Shown in pieces: positions 46,564-54,702 of a stretch of 64,000 bases of DNA. Made by a program: the position numbers and the translations under genes. Origin of the DNA: Rhizobium phaseoli (GTDB lineage: Bacteria > Pseudomonadota > Alphaproteobacteria > Rhizobiales > Rhizobiaceae); the NCBI RefSeq assembly GCF_010668805.1, contig NZ_WUFT01000012.1:124001-188000 (forward strand), in the 5' to 3' direction. Numbering within the stretch: the first letter of the stretch is position 1; each line of letters opens with the position of its first letter. The notes under the pieces are model-generated. The model made no database searches. It was not told the DNA's origin and saw only the letters and a list, made by a program, of their open reading frames with translations.

Positions 46564-47394
46564 ATGATCACCGGCACGACCAAACTCATCGCCCACCTCG
46601 GCTACCCCACCGAGTCCTTCAAGGCGCCTCTGATCTACAATCCCTATTTCGAGAAGAACGGCATCGATGCGGTCGTCGTGCCGATGGGCTGCCGGCCGGA
46701 AGACTATCCGGCGTTTCTGAAGCTTGTCTTCCGGCTTTCCAATATTCACGGCGCGCTGATTACCATGCCGCACAAGATTGCGACGATGGCGCTGCTCGAC
46801 GAAGCCTCGACTAACGCCAAAGTCGCGGGCTCGTGCAATGCGGTGCGTCTCGATCCGAACGGCAGGCTGATCGGCGACATGTTCGATGGCGAGGGCTTCG
46901 TCCGGGGCGTTCTGCGCAAGGGCAAAAAGGTCGAGGGCGCAAAAGCGCTGGTCGTCGGCGCCGGCGGCGTCGGCTCGGCGATCGCCGCATCCTTGGCGAA
47001 GGCTGACGTCGCCCATCTGGCGATCGCCGACGCCAACGAGACGACCGCGGCGGCGCTGCTCGACCGGCTAAAGACATATTACCCCCAGCTCCACGTCACG
47101 ATCGGCTCTCTCGACCCGACAGGCTTCGACATCGTCGTCAACGCGACACCGCTTGGGATGCGGCGCGGTGACCCTCTGCCGATCGATGTCGACCGCATCT
47201 CCCCATCGACCTTCGTCGGCGAGGTGGTGTTGAGCAAGGAGATCACCCCTTTCCTCGAGGCGGCCCGGGCGCGCGGCTGCGCCTTTCAGGTGGGCACGGA
47301 TATGCTGTTCGAACAAATCCCCGCCTATCTCGAATTCTTCGAATTCCCGACAACGACGGCCGACAATTTGCGGGCAATCGCCAAGCTTGGTTGA
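46564..47394 (+). CDS. shikimate/quinate dehydrogenase-like protein (AroE family)
   Basis: 276 aa. It has the AroE fold: ITMPHKIATMALLDEAS with the catalytic Lys, VVGAGGVGSAIAASLA for the cofactor and ATPLGMRRGDPLPID. Two substrate-site blocks are unusual: the usual HS-x-SP near the start is ESFKAP, and the usual NTDG-x-G is MFDGEG. Housekeeping AroE keeps both, so this is probably a divergent member acting on quinate or another compound. It starts 4 bp after the preceding gene and converges with pcaB. Confidence 0.82.
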   Translation: MITGTTKLIAHLGYPTESFKAPLIYNPYFEKNGIDAVVVPMGCRPEDYPAFLKLVFRLSNIHGALITMPHKIATMALLDEASTNAKVAGSCNAVRLDPNGRLIGDMFDGEGFVRGVLRKGKKVEGAKALVVGAGGVGSAIAASLAKADVAHLAIADANETTAAALLDRLKTYYPQLHVTIGSLDPTGFDIVVNATPLGMRRGDPLPIDVDRISPSTFVGEVVLSKEITPFLEAARARGCAFQVGTDMLFEQIPAYLEFFEFPTTTADNLRAIAKLG

Positions 47395-47412
47395 TGCGCG
47401 TTTCGCGTGGCT

Positions 47413-48459
47413 TTAGGCCGCTCCAAGCCGCCTGATATTCCCCGTCAGTTCCCTCGCCAGCCGCAGGCTCGCGGCGGTTGCCATCGTCATTTGCGGCAGC
47501 AGCAGCCACTCGAGCGTCCAGGCGGCACCCGAGCGTTCCTGTTCATGGACGAGGGATTGGTGAATGCCAGACAGCGCCGTGGCGTTGAAGCGGGCGAGCG
47601 CGACCAGGGTTTCGGCGGCGACGGGGTTCTGTTTATGCACCATTGCCGAGGAGGTGCCGCCGCCTGCGATTTCGATCTCTTGGCCTGCCTGGGCAAGCAG
47701 GGCGATATCCTGGCCGATCTTGCCGAGGCTGCCCGAGATCGACGCAAACAGGCCGGCGATATCGGCGATCGGCAGACGTCCGGTCTGCCATTGCCTGGTG
47801 TCGGTGAGGCCGAGTTCCTGGGCGAGCGAGGCGCGGACGGCCGGACCTTGCGGCCCAAGTTTGTCGAGGGTGCCGGCGGCGCCGCCGAACTGGACGGGGA
47901 AGCTCTGCTCGGTCAGACGGTCGCGATAGATCTCCAACGGCGCACGCCACGCAGTGAGGCGGTCGCTGACGGAAATCGGGATGGCTGCCTGCATGCGGGT
48001 ATGACCCATCAGCCTGTTGCGGCCGAACTGGCGATCGAGCCCATCGAGCCCGGTGACGATCGCGGAAAGCCGGCCGGCAAACAGGAAGACCACCGCCTTC
48101 AGGCGGATCATCAGGCTGGTGTCGATCACATCCTGGCTGGTGGCGCCGAGATGCAGGCTTTTGGCCGCTTCCTCGCCCACTTCGGTGCGCAGCTGCTTGA
48201 TGAGTTCTGGAACGACGACACCGTCCCTTGCCGTTGCTGCTCGCAGACTGGGCAGATCGGGGGAAAAGCCGGCGCAGATTTCGGCGATCCGTCTTGCGGC
48301 TTCGGTGGGGATCAAGCCATGCGCGGCTTCGGCCCTCGCCAAAGCCGCCTCAAAGGAGAGCATGGCGCGGATATCGGCCTCGGCGGAGAAATAGGGCGCG
48401 ATTTCATCGTCGCCGAGCAGGCCGGAGAGGAAGGGGTGGTCGAAGGGTGATGCGGTCAT
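47413..48459 (-). CDS. pcaB: 3-carboxy-cis,cis-muconate cycloisomerase
   Basis: 348 aa. Fumarase/aspartase superfamily signature GGTSSAMVHKQNP (near 260) and an early LGATSQDVIDTSLMIRL block. PcaB closes 3-carboxymuconate to 4-carboxymuconolactone. Somewhat shorter than many homologues of about 450 aa because the C-terminal domain is absent, as in other rhizobial PcaB. It is last in the pcaDCHGB order and is separated from pcaG by a 195-bp gap with a repeat. Confidence 0.9.
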   Translation of the reverse strand: MTASPFDHPFLSGLLGDDEIAPYFSAEADIRAMLSFEAALARAEAAHGLIPTEAARRIAEICAGFSPDLPSLRAATARDGVVVPELIKQLRTEVGEEAAKSLHLGATSQDVIDTSLMIRLKAVVFLFAGRLSAIVTGLDGLDRQFGRNRLMGHTRMQAAIPISVSDRLTAWRAPLEIYRDRLTEQSFPVQFGGAAGTLDKLGPQGPAVRASLAQELGLTDTRQWQTGRLPIADIAGLFASISGSLGKIGQDIALLAQAGQEIEIAGGGTSSAMVHKQNPVAAETLVALARFNATALSGIHQSLVHEQERSGAAWTLEWLLLPQMTMATAASLRLARELTGNIRRLGAA

Positions 48460-48481
48460 GGATTGCTCGTTTGTGGTCGTG

Positions 48482-48613
48482 GCCCCTCATCGGCTGCCGC
48501 CACCTTCTCCCCGAGGGGAGAAGGGATTTGGGGCGGTGTCGGCGCTTCTAGGCAGCCGCTTTCGTATGGCACTGTTCCCCTCTCCCCTCGGGGAGAGGAC
48601 AGGGTGAGGGGGC
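48482..48613. repeat. GC-rich dispersed repeats between pcaG and pcaB
   Basis: Two hairpin-forming units, one with CTTCTCCCCGAGGGGAGAAG and one with CTCTCCCCTCGGGGAGAG, sit in the gap between pcaG and pcaB. They may affect transcript stability within the operon. Confidence 0.6.
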
Positions 48614-48654
48614 TCCTTGCACTGAACCTCAAGGACAAGCCGCTGGCCAGCCCC

Positions 48655-49266
48655 TCAGATATCCAGAAACACCGTCTCCTTGGCACCCTGCAGATGGATG
48701 TCGAAATGGCAGGTGGCGCCGTCGCGGGTGGCGATCAAGGTTGCGACGCGCTCGCGATGTTCGATGCGCAGAAGCAGCGGGTCGGCGGCGTTGGCCTCGG
48801 TCTCCTCAGGGAAGTACATCCGCGTGTGCAGGCCGATATTGATGCCGCGGGCGACGATCCAGAAGGTGATGTGCGGGGCTTGTCTGCGGCCGTCCTTGAA
48901 GGGGACGCGGCCGGGCTTGATGGTTTCGAAGCTGTAGACGCCGTCTTCGGTGCGGGTCGGGCAGCGGCCCCAGCCGGTGAAATTGGGATCGGCGGCGCCG
49001 CGCATTTCCGAGGGGCTGTTGTAGAGGCCGGCGCTGTCGGCCTGCCAGATCTCGATGACGGCATCGCGCACCAGGGCGCCGGCGCCGTCGAGGATGCGGC
49101 CGGTGACGGTGATGCGTTCACCAAGCGTCTTGTCGTTGACCATCGCCGTGCCGAGGTCGCTGTCGTAGACACCCGTTATGTCGCAGAAATTCGGCGTCAG
49201 GCCGATATGGACATAGGGGCCGGCCGTCTGCGACGGGGTTTCCTTGAGGTAGCCGAGCTGCTGCAT
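48655..49266 (-). CDS. pcaG: protocatechuate 3,4-dioxygenase, alpha subunit
   Basis: 203 aa from the ATG at 49266 (GGAGGG 9 nt upstream); a TTG at 49272 is also in frame. Intradiol dioxygenase fold with TPSQTAGPYVHIGL, RDAVIEIWQADSAGLYNSP and PHITFWIVARGI. As in other alpha subunits, the Fe(III) ligand set is incomplete, since iron is held by the beta subunit. With PcaH it cleaves protocatechuate between the hydroxyls to 3-carboxymuconate. Confidence 0.93.
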   Translation of the reverse strand: MQQLGYLKETPSQTAGPYVHIGLTPNFCDITGVYDSDLGTAMVNDKTLGERITVTGRILDGAGALVRDAVIEIWQADSAGLYNSPSEMRGAADPNFTGWGRCPTRTEDGVYSFETIKPGRVPFKDGRRQAPHITFWIVARGINIGLHTRMYFPEETEANAADPLLLRIEHRERVATLIATRDGATCHFDIHLQGAKETVFLDI

Positions 49267-49268
49267 GG

Positions 49269-50018
49269 TCAATTGCCCTCCAGCCTGTTTTCGAACATCG
49301 TCGAGCGGCGGCCGCGCAGCACGATATCGAATTTATAGGCGCGTGAATCCATCGGGATGGTATTGCCCCAGTCGAGCGGTGCGATCAGCTGCTCGATCGC
49401 CGCCTTGTCGGGGATGGTGCCGACGATCGGACATTTCCAGATCATCGGATCGCCCTCGAAATACATCTGGGTGATCAGGCGCTGGGCAAAGCCGTGGCCG
49501 AAAACCGAGAAATGGATATGGGCCGGGCGCCAGTCGTTGATGCCGTTCGGCCAGGGATAGGCACCGGGCCGCACCGTGCGGAAATGGTAGCGGCCTTCCT
49601 CATCGGTGACGGCGCGGCCGCAGCCGCCGAAATTCGGGTCGATCGCCGCCAGATAGCTTTCCTTCTTGTGGCGGTAGCGCCCGCCGGCATTGGCCTGCCA
49701 GAATTCGACCAGCGCGCCGGCAACCGGCTTGGCACGCTCGTCGAGCACGCGGCCATGGACGATGATGCGCTCGCCGATGGCGCTTTCGCCGGGCCGCGCA
49801 TAATTCAGGATCAGGTCGTTGTCGAGCTCGCCGAGCATCGAATGGCCGAAGACCGGGCCGGTGGTTTCGGAGATCGTGCCGTCGAGCGAGAGCAGCGCCC
49901 GCTGCGGCGCGCGCAGCACGGAGGTCTTGTAGCCAGGGGTCAGCGCCGGCGCATGCCAGGCGCGGTCGCGGGCGAAGAAGGCGCCGGTCTCCGGCTTGCG
50001 GTTCGGTAGTTCGGACAT
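49269..50018 (-). CDS. pcaH: protocatechuate 3,4-dioxygenase, beta subunit
   Basis: 249 aa. The iron ligands are visible: Tyr115 (GGRYRHK), Tyr154 (GAYPWPN) and His167/His169 (RPAHIHFS). It carries the catalytic iron of the ring-cleaving enzyme. It lies directly upstream of pcaG with a 2-bp gap. Confidence 0.95.
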   Translation of the reverse strand: MSELPNRKPETGAFFARDRAWHAPALTPGYKTSVLRAPQRALLSLDGTISETTGPVFGHSMLGELDNDLILNYARPGESAIGERIIVHGRVLDERAKPVAGALVEFWQANAGGRYRHKKESYLAAIDPNFGGCGRAVTDEEGRYHFRTVRPGAYPWPNGINDWRPAHIHFSVFGHGFAQRLITQMYFEGDPMIWKCPIVGTIPDKAAIEQLIAPLDWGNTIPMDSRAYKFDIVLRGRRSTMFENRLEGN

Positions 50019-50027
50019 TTCTCCCCC

Positions 50028-50432
50028 TCAGGCCGCCTTTTCGGCGTCCATTTGTGCAAAGGTCTGCTTGGCGATCTTGATCGCGTGATTGGCGGCGGGA
50101 ACGCCGGCATAGATCGCCACATGTAAGAGCGCCTCGCAGACATCCTCACGGGTCGCCCCGGTATTGGCGGTGGCGCGCACATGCATGGCGACCTCGTCGT
50201 CCTGCCCGAGCGCCGCCAGCAGCGCGATGGTGACGATCGAGCGCTCGCGTTTAGTCAGCCCCGGGCGCGACCAGACATGGCCCCAGGCGGCTTCGGTGAT
50301 CAGCTCCTGGAAGGGGCGGTCGAACTCGGTCGCAGCGGTTGCGGCGCGATCGACATGGGCGTCGCCAAGCACGGCGCGGCGGGTCGCCATGCCCTGCCGG
50401 TGGCGCTCCGAGGAGGAGGCGGTTTCGTTCAT
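50028..50432 (-). CDS. pcaC: 4-carboxymuconolactone decarboxylase
   Basis: 134 aa from the ATG at 50432, which overlaps the pcaD stop (ATGA); open sequence further upstream is inside pcaD. Family blocks: EAAWGHVWSRPGLTKRERSI and HVRATANTGATREDVCEALL with the catalytic region, then YAGVPAANHAI. It removes CO2 from 4-carboxymuconolactone to give the beta-ketoadipate enol-lactone. Confidence 0.94.
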   Translation of the reverse strand: MNETASSSERHRQGMATRRAVLGDAHVDRAATAATEFDRPFQELITEAAWGHVWSRPGLTKRERSIVTIALLAALGQDDEVAMHVRATANTGATREDVCEALLHVAIYAGVPAANHAIKIAKQTFAQMDAEKAA

Positions 50433-51256
50433 CGGTTGGTTTCTCCAGGCGGAAGAGATGTCAGGAAGGCGCGGATGATCGCCGTTAGCGCTTCCGGCTG
50501 CTCGACGCAGGGGATGTGGGCGCAATCCGGGATGACCTCGTAACGGGCGCCCGGGATCAGCTTCGCTGTGGAAAGCACGAGATCGGGGGGCGTCGAGCCG
50601 TCCTGGTCGCCGACGATACAGATGGTCGGGACAGTGATCTTCTTTACCGCCTCGGTGAAATCGGCATCGCGGATCGCTTCGCAGGCGGCGATATAACCCT
50701 CGACCGGCTGGCGCGTCAGCATGTTGCAATAGCCTGAATAGGCGGTGCTTTCGGGCCGGCGGAAGGCAGGCGTGAACCAGCGCTCCATGATGGCATCGAC
50801 GATGCTGCCGATGCCGTTTTTCTCGACGGCGGCGATCCGGGCGTTCCAGCTTTCAGCCGTGCCGATCTTATGGGCGGTGTCGCTGAGGATGAGGGCGCCG
50901 ACGAGATCCGGCCGGCGCTGATAGAGCGACTGAGCGATGAGGCCGCCGACCGAGAGACCGCAGATGACCGCATTCTTGACGGAGAGCAGATCGAGCAGAC
51001 CGGCGAGATCCGTCGCATGGTCCTCAATGGAGCAGGGGAGCTGGCCGACATCGGAAAGCCCGTGGCCGCGCTTGTCGTAAAGCACGATGGCGTAGTCCCC
51101 GGCCAGCCGTACCACGACGTCGCGCCAGATGCGGAAATCCGTGCCGAGTGAATTGATGAAAACGATCACCGGCCGGTCGGCAGGCGCGCCGATGACCTGA
51201 TAATGGATCGTCACGTCGTTTATGCGGGCGAACTGCACTTCAATCTCCTCCGTCAT
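50429..51256 (-). CDS. pcaD: 3-oxoadipate enol-lactonase
   Basis: 275 aa from the ATG at 51256. Alpha/beta hydrolase with nucleophile elbow CGLSVGGLIAQ, oxyanion region VFINSLGTDFRIW, acid GDQDGSTPP and His in DCAHIPCVEQPE. It hydrolyses the enol-lactone to beta-ketoadipate. It is the first gene of pcaDCHGB. Confidence 0.92.
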   Translation of the reverse strand: MTEEIEVQFARINDVTIHYQVIGAPADRPVIVFINSLGTDFRIWRDVVVRLAGDYAIVLYDKRGHGLSDVGQLPCSIEDHATDLAGLLDLLSVKNAVICGLSVGGLIAQSLYQRRPDLVGALILSDTAHKIGTAESWNARIAAVEKNGIGSIVDAIMERWFTPAFRRPESTAYSGYCNMLTRQPVEGYIAACEAIRDADFTEAVKKITVPTICIVGDQDGSTPPDLVLSTAKLIPGARYEVIPDCAHIPCVEQPEALTAIIRAFLTSLPPGETNR

Positions 51257-51288
51257 CAAGCCAGTTCAGCCAGGGGAAGCCCCTCATC

Positions 51289-51333
51289 CGGCATATCCCC
51301 TTCTCCCCGCTGGCGGGGAGAGGGTTAGGGGCA
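51289..51333. repeat. GC-rich dispersed hairpin repeat near pcaD
   Basis: Contains CTCCCCGCTGGCGGGGAG (hairpin) framed by gcccctca and aggggcag. It resembles the units near pcaB. Confidence 0.6.
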
Positions 51334-51349
51334 GCCATTTGCGCCCTCA

Positions 51350-51446
51350 GTCATCCCAGCCCTTGAACCGAGCATCCACGCAGGACCCACCGGCAGCCGC
51401 GGTATGGATCCTCGGGTCAAGCCCGAGGATGACGGAATGCGGGGTT
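51350..51446. repeat. 97-bp repeat, first direct copy
   Basis: Begins gtcatcccagcccttg and ends with a gatcctcgggtcaagcccgaggatgac-type hairpin. It is closely similar to the copy at 51567-51665 and partly to 42690-42765. Confidence 0.75.
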
Positions 51447-51566
51447 GGCGCCCCTTGCCTTAGCCTGCTGGGTCGAGCCACCGGTTTCGACCCGTCCTTC
51501 AAATCCTCATAAACGGCTTACACAGTCGCCAACGCCGCGAATGGCTCCGTCCGTCCCCCATTCTCC

Positions 51567-51665
51567 GTCATGCTCGGGCTTGACCCGAGCATCCACGCGG
51601 CACCCATCAGCAGCCGCGGTATGGATCCTCGGGTCAAGCCCGAGGATGACGGGATGCGGGGTAGG
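51567..51665. repeat. 99-bp repeat, second direct copy
   Basis: Same orientation as the copy at 51350-51446, 217 bp downstream. Its two ends carry complementary CTCGGG/CCCGAG hairpins. Such units are scattered between rhizobial genes. Confidence 0.75.
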
Positions 51666-51768
51666 CAAACTCGTCCCGGCATACAAAGCCGATCCAACGA
51701 CACACACCCCTAAAGATGAAACTGACTGGTTGATCCGGTTAAGTAAAATGATATTTATCAACTTTTCG

Positions 51769-51784
51769 ATAACCCTGGAGTTAT
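51769..51784 (+). promoter_or_regulatory. candidate PcaQ-binding box
   Basis: ATAACC-CTGG-AGTTAT, 7 nt before the pcaQ ATG. The known rhizobial PcaQ box is ATAACC-N4-GGTTAA. The left half is perfect; the right half fits the dyad at five of six positions. No such box was seen near pcaD itself. Confidence 0.5.
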
Positions 51785-51791
51785 GTGAACG

Positions 51792-52709
51792 ATGATCGAC
51801 AGCCGCGTCAAGTTTCGTCATTTGCAGACCTTTGTCGAGGTGGCGCGGCAGAAGAGCGTCATGAAGGCGGCCGAATTGCTGCATGTCAGCCAGCCGGCGG
51901 TGACGAAGACGATCCGCGAGCTGGAGCAGGTGCTGGGTGTCGCCGTCTTCGAGCGCGATGGCCGCGGCATCAAGATCACCCGCTACGGCGAGGTCTTCCT
52001 GCGCCATGCCGGGGCGGCGCTGACGGCGTTGCGCCAGGGTCTCGATTCCGTCTCGCAGGAGCAGTTCGCCGATGCACCGCCGATCCGGATCGGCACCCTG
52101 CCGACGGTGTCGTCGCGTATCATGCCGCGGGCGATGGAGCTTTTCCTCAAAGAGCGGACCTGGAGCCGGGTGAAGATCGTCACCGGCGAGAATGCCGTGC
52201 TGCTGGAGCAGCTTCGCGTCGGCGATCTCGATGTCGTCGTCGGACGGCTGGCGGGGGCGGAGAAGATGGCGGGCTTTTCCTTCGAGCATCTCTATTCAGA
52301 GCAGGTGGTGTTTGCCGTGCGCGCCGGCCATCCGCTGCTCGGCGGCGGGCAATCGCCCTTCTCAGGTTTCGGCGATTACACGGTGCTGATGCCGACGCGG
52401 GGTTCGATCATCCGGCCGGTGGTCGAAAATTTCCTCATCGCCAACGGCGTCTCCAGCCTGCCGAACCAGATCGAGACGGTCTCGGATGCCTTCGGCCGCG
52501 CTTTCCTGCGCTCAAGCGACGCGATCTGGATCATTTCCAACGGCGTGGTGGCCGATGACGTTGCCGACGGGCGGCTGGCGCTGCTGCCGGTCGATACCGG
52601 CGAGACCAGGGGTCCGGTCGGGCTGACGATGCGCGCCGATGCCGTGCCGTCGGTGCCGCAATCGATCCTGATGCAGACGATCCGCGAGGCGGCAGGAGAG
52701 GTTTCCTGA
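51792..52709 (+). CDS. pcaQ: LysR-type activator of the pca genes
   Basis: 305 aa. The N-terminal HTH (VKFRHLQTFVEVARQKSVMK to VSQPAVTKTIRELEQVLG) is typical LysR. The effector domain follows, with IRIGTLPTVSSRIMPRAMEL. PcaQ activates pcaDCHGB in response to beta-carboxymuconate and carboxymuconolactone. Context makes the identity strong. It points away from pcaD and is followed 18 bp later by a methyltransferase gene. Confidence 0.9.
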   Translation: MIDSRVKFRHLQTFVEVARQKSVMKAAELLHVSQPAVTKTIRELEQVLGVAVFERDGRGIKITRYGEVFLRHAGAALTALRQGLDSVSQEQFADAPPIRIGTLPTVSSRIMPRAMELFLKERTWSRVKIVTGENAVLLEQLRVGDLDVVVGRLAGAEKMAGFSFEHLYSEQVVFAVRAGHPLLGGGQSPFSGFGDYTVLMPTRGSIIRPVVENFLIANGVSSLPNQIETVSDAFGRAFLRSSDAIWIISNGVVADDVADGRLALLPVDTGETRGPVGLTMRADAVPSVPQSILMQTIREAAGEVS

Positions 52710-52727
52710 CATAATGGAGGTGGGCCG

Positions 52728-53417
52728 ATGGAGGATCAAAAGAAGAATCTCGGCAGGCGGGCGACGGAAGCGACGGTGAAATTCGTCGCCGTGCTCGCGG
52801 TGATGATCTTCGTCGCTGCAGGTTCGCTGTCCTATTGGCAGGGCTGGTTGTTCTTTCTCAATTTTTCCGCCTGGATCGTTGCGACGACAGCCTATTTCCT
52901 GAAATATGACCGCGCCTTGCTGGAACAGCGGCTGCGTGTCGGGCCGGCTGCGGAGCGGGAGCCGGCACAGAAGCGTATTCAGCTTTTCAACGGCATCGTG
53001 CTGATTGCGCTCTTCATCGGCTCGGCGCTCGATTATCGGTTCGGCGGGTCGGCCGTTCCGGCGTCGGTTGTGATTTTCGGCAACATCCTGGTCACAGCCG
53101 GCTTTTACGGCTGCTTCCTGGTCCTGCGGCAGAACAACTTCGCCTCGGCGACGGTCGAGATCCGCAGGGATCAGCGGGTCATTTCGAGCGGGCTCTACAG
53201 CATCGTGCGTCATCCGATGTATGCGGCGGCGCTTGTGCTCTTCGTTGGCATACCGCTGTCGCTCGGCTCGTATTGGGGCTTGCTTGCCATCCCTCCTGCC
53301 TTAGGCGGACTCGTCGCGCGGCTGCTGGACGAGGAGAAGCATCTGGTAAGAGACCTGCCGGGTTATGCCGAATACCGCCGCAAGATCCGCTACCGGCTAC
53401 TGCCTGGATTATGGTGA
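52728..53417 (+). CDS. isoprenylcysteine-carboxylmethyltransferase-like membrane methyltransferase
   Basis: 229 aa with about five membrane segments. The C-terminal half has the family signature GLYSIVRHPMYAAALVLFVG, followed by LLDEEKHLVRDLPGYAEYRRKIRYRLLP, where the Glu and Arg contact SAM. Bacterial members methylate lipids or small molecules; the substrate is unknown. It is 18 bp after pcaQ but not obviously part of aromatic degradation. Confidence 0.82.
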   Translation: MEDQKKNLGRRATEATVKFVAVLAVMIFVAAGSLSYWQGWLFFLNFSAWIVATTAYFLKYDRALLEQRLRVGPAAEREPAQKRIQLFNGIVLIALFIGSALDYRFGGSAVPASVVIFGNILVTAGFYGCFLVLRQNNFASATVEIRRDQRVISSGLYSIVRHPMYAAALVLFVGIPLSLGSYWGLLAIPPALGGLVARLLDEEKHLVRDLPGYAEYRRKIRYRLLPGLW

Positions 53418-53468
53418 CGCCCGAACCGGCAGTCGGAAGAACAACCGCTTGAAATCCGGTTGATGTAT

Positions 53469-53482
53469 GTCCAGATTTGGAC
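53469..53482 (+). promoter_or_regulatory. palindrome upstream of the Xre-RES pair
   Basis: GTCCA-GATT-TGGAC, perfect 5-bp arms, 28 nt before the antitoxin ATG. A likely autoregulatory operator. Confidence 0.5.
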
Positions 53483-53509
53483 TATATCTATTCAAGACTG
53501 GAGGCCGTT

Positions 53510-54034
53510 ATGCTGCATGCGCGACGCAAAGAGCAACGGGAAGGCCAGGGGCCACAGCGGCTGGAAACCGACCGCTTTGCCCCTGTAAATCGGAAAAGGC
53601 TTAGTGCTCCGGCGCTGCGAACCTTCCTGGCGATCGCCGATCTCTGGGGGTTGAGCGAAGAGCAGCGCCTGCTCGTGCTCGGTTATCCCTCCCGCTCGAC
53701 CTACCACAATTGGGCCAAGCAGGCCCGCGAGCACGGGGCATTCACACTTGATGTCGATACGCTGACCCGGATTTCCGCCGTACTCGGCATCCATCAGGCG
53801 CTCGGCGTGCTGTTTGCCGGGGAACGCGCCGGCGTCGCCTGGCTGCGCATGCCGCATCAGACGCCGGTTTTCGGCGGCCATCCGCCGCTCGATATCGTTA
53901 CCAATGGAACTCAGGACGGGTTGATGACCGTACGCCGGTTTCTCGATGGCGCCCGCGGCGGTGTCTATATGCAGCCGAATAGGCTCGACGAGGCATTCAC
54001 GCCTTACGAAGATGCGGACATCGTCTTCCGGTGA
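53510..54034 (+). CDS. Xre/MbcA/ParS-family antitoxin
   Basis: 174 aa from the ATG at 53510, with GGAGG 5 nt upstream; an in-frame TTG at 53477 lies inside the candidate operator. The central part (ADLWGLSEEQRLLVLGYPS, then TLTRISAVLGIHQALGVLF) matches the Xre/DUF2384 antitoxins, with the C-terminal toxin-binding region FGGHPPLDIVTNG. It neutralises the RES toxin encoded next and should repress the operon. Overlap with the toxin is 4 nt (GTGA). Confidence 0.88.
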   Translation: MLHARRKEQREGQGPQRLETDRFAPVNRKRLSAPALRTFLAIADLWGLSEEQRLLVLGYPSRSTYHNWAKQAREHGAFTLDVDTLTRISAVLGIHQALGVLFAGERAGVAWLRMPHQTPVFGGHPPLDIVTNGTQDGLMTVRRFLDGARGGVYMQPNRLDEAFTPYEDADIVFR

Positions 54035-54702
54035 GCGATCGTTTTGCCGAAGCGCCGCATCCGTCCTACCGGCTGATCCCATCGCAATTTCCGCCGATCG
54101 GGCTTTTCGATACGGTGACGCGGGCCGCCGATCTCGAAGCCGTGATGGAGCTCGTCGGCTGGACCAATGATCGCCTCGTCGCCGACCGCATCCGCAGGCT
54201 TCCAGAGGCTGAATGGGTCTACGGCACGCCCAATGCCAGCATTGTCATGGCAGCATTCCTGCATGTCGCGCCCGGCGGCATGCGCTTCAACGGCCCGGAT
54301 CTCGGCGCCTGGTATGCCGCCGACCATCTCAGGACAGCCGCCGCCGAGGTCGGCCATCATCTCCGGCGCGAAACGGTCGCGCGCGGTGTCGCGACGATGG
54401 CGCGCACCTATCGAAGCTACGGCGCCACCCTGGTTGGAGACTATCTCGACATTCGCGGCGAACAGAGGCTGCGGCCCGATGTCTATGACGGCACGAATTA
54501 TGCTGCGTCGCAGGTGCTGGGCGAAGACGTGCGTTCGAGCGGCGGCGCCGGTATCCTCTATGACAGCGTCCGGCTGAAAGGCGGGGTGAACATCGCCGCG
54601 CACCGGCCGCGCAACATCCGCGACGTGGTGCAGGCCGATCACTTCGAAATCACCGTCTCCGCCACCGACCGGCACATCGATGTCAGGAAGTTGGCAAGCT
54701 AG
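54031..54702 (+). CDS. RES-domain toxin (NAD+ phosphorylase type)
   Basis: 223 aa, GTG start. It has the conserved Arg14 (SYRLIP), the Tyr/Arg-rich strand GGMRFNGPDLGAWYAADHL, Glu106 (TAAAEVGHHL) and Ser179 (GILYDSVRLKGG), the R-E-S residues that name the family. RES toxins degrade cellular NAD+. The protein has a N-terminal part slightly longer than usual. It converges with a hydrolase gene, overlapping by 4 nt. Confidence 0.88.
   Translation: MSDRFAEAPHPSYRLIPSQFPPIGLFDTVTRAADLEAVMELVGWTNDRLVADRIRRLPEAEWVYGTPNASIVMAAFLHVAPGGMRFNGPDLGAWYAADHLRTAAAEVGHHLRRETVARGVATMARTYRSYGATLVGDYLDIRGEQRLRPDVYDGTNYAASQVLGEDVRSSGGAGILYDSVRLKGGVNIAAHRPRNIRDVVQADHFEITVSATDRHIDVRKLAS

Larger units (their letters stand above)
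51257..51791. other. pcaD-pcaQ intergenic region filled with repeats
   Basis: About 535 bp between divergent pcaD and pcaQ, much longer than a simple promoter region. It holds a GC-rich hairpin repeat (51289-51333), two direct copies of a 97-99-bp repeat (51350-51446 and 51567-51665) and a PcaQ-type box next to pcaQ. Confidence 0.7.

Noticed and set aside
50433-50729. longer version of pcaC
   Set aside because: The extension lies within pcaD in another frame; the ATG at 50432 overlaps the pcaD stop in the usual way.
51721-51745. GGTTGATCCGGTTAA-like sequence as a second PcaQ box
   Set aside because: The half-sites do not have the required spacing or orientation.
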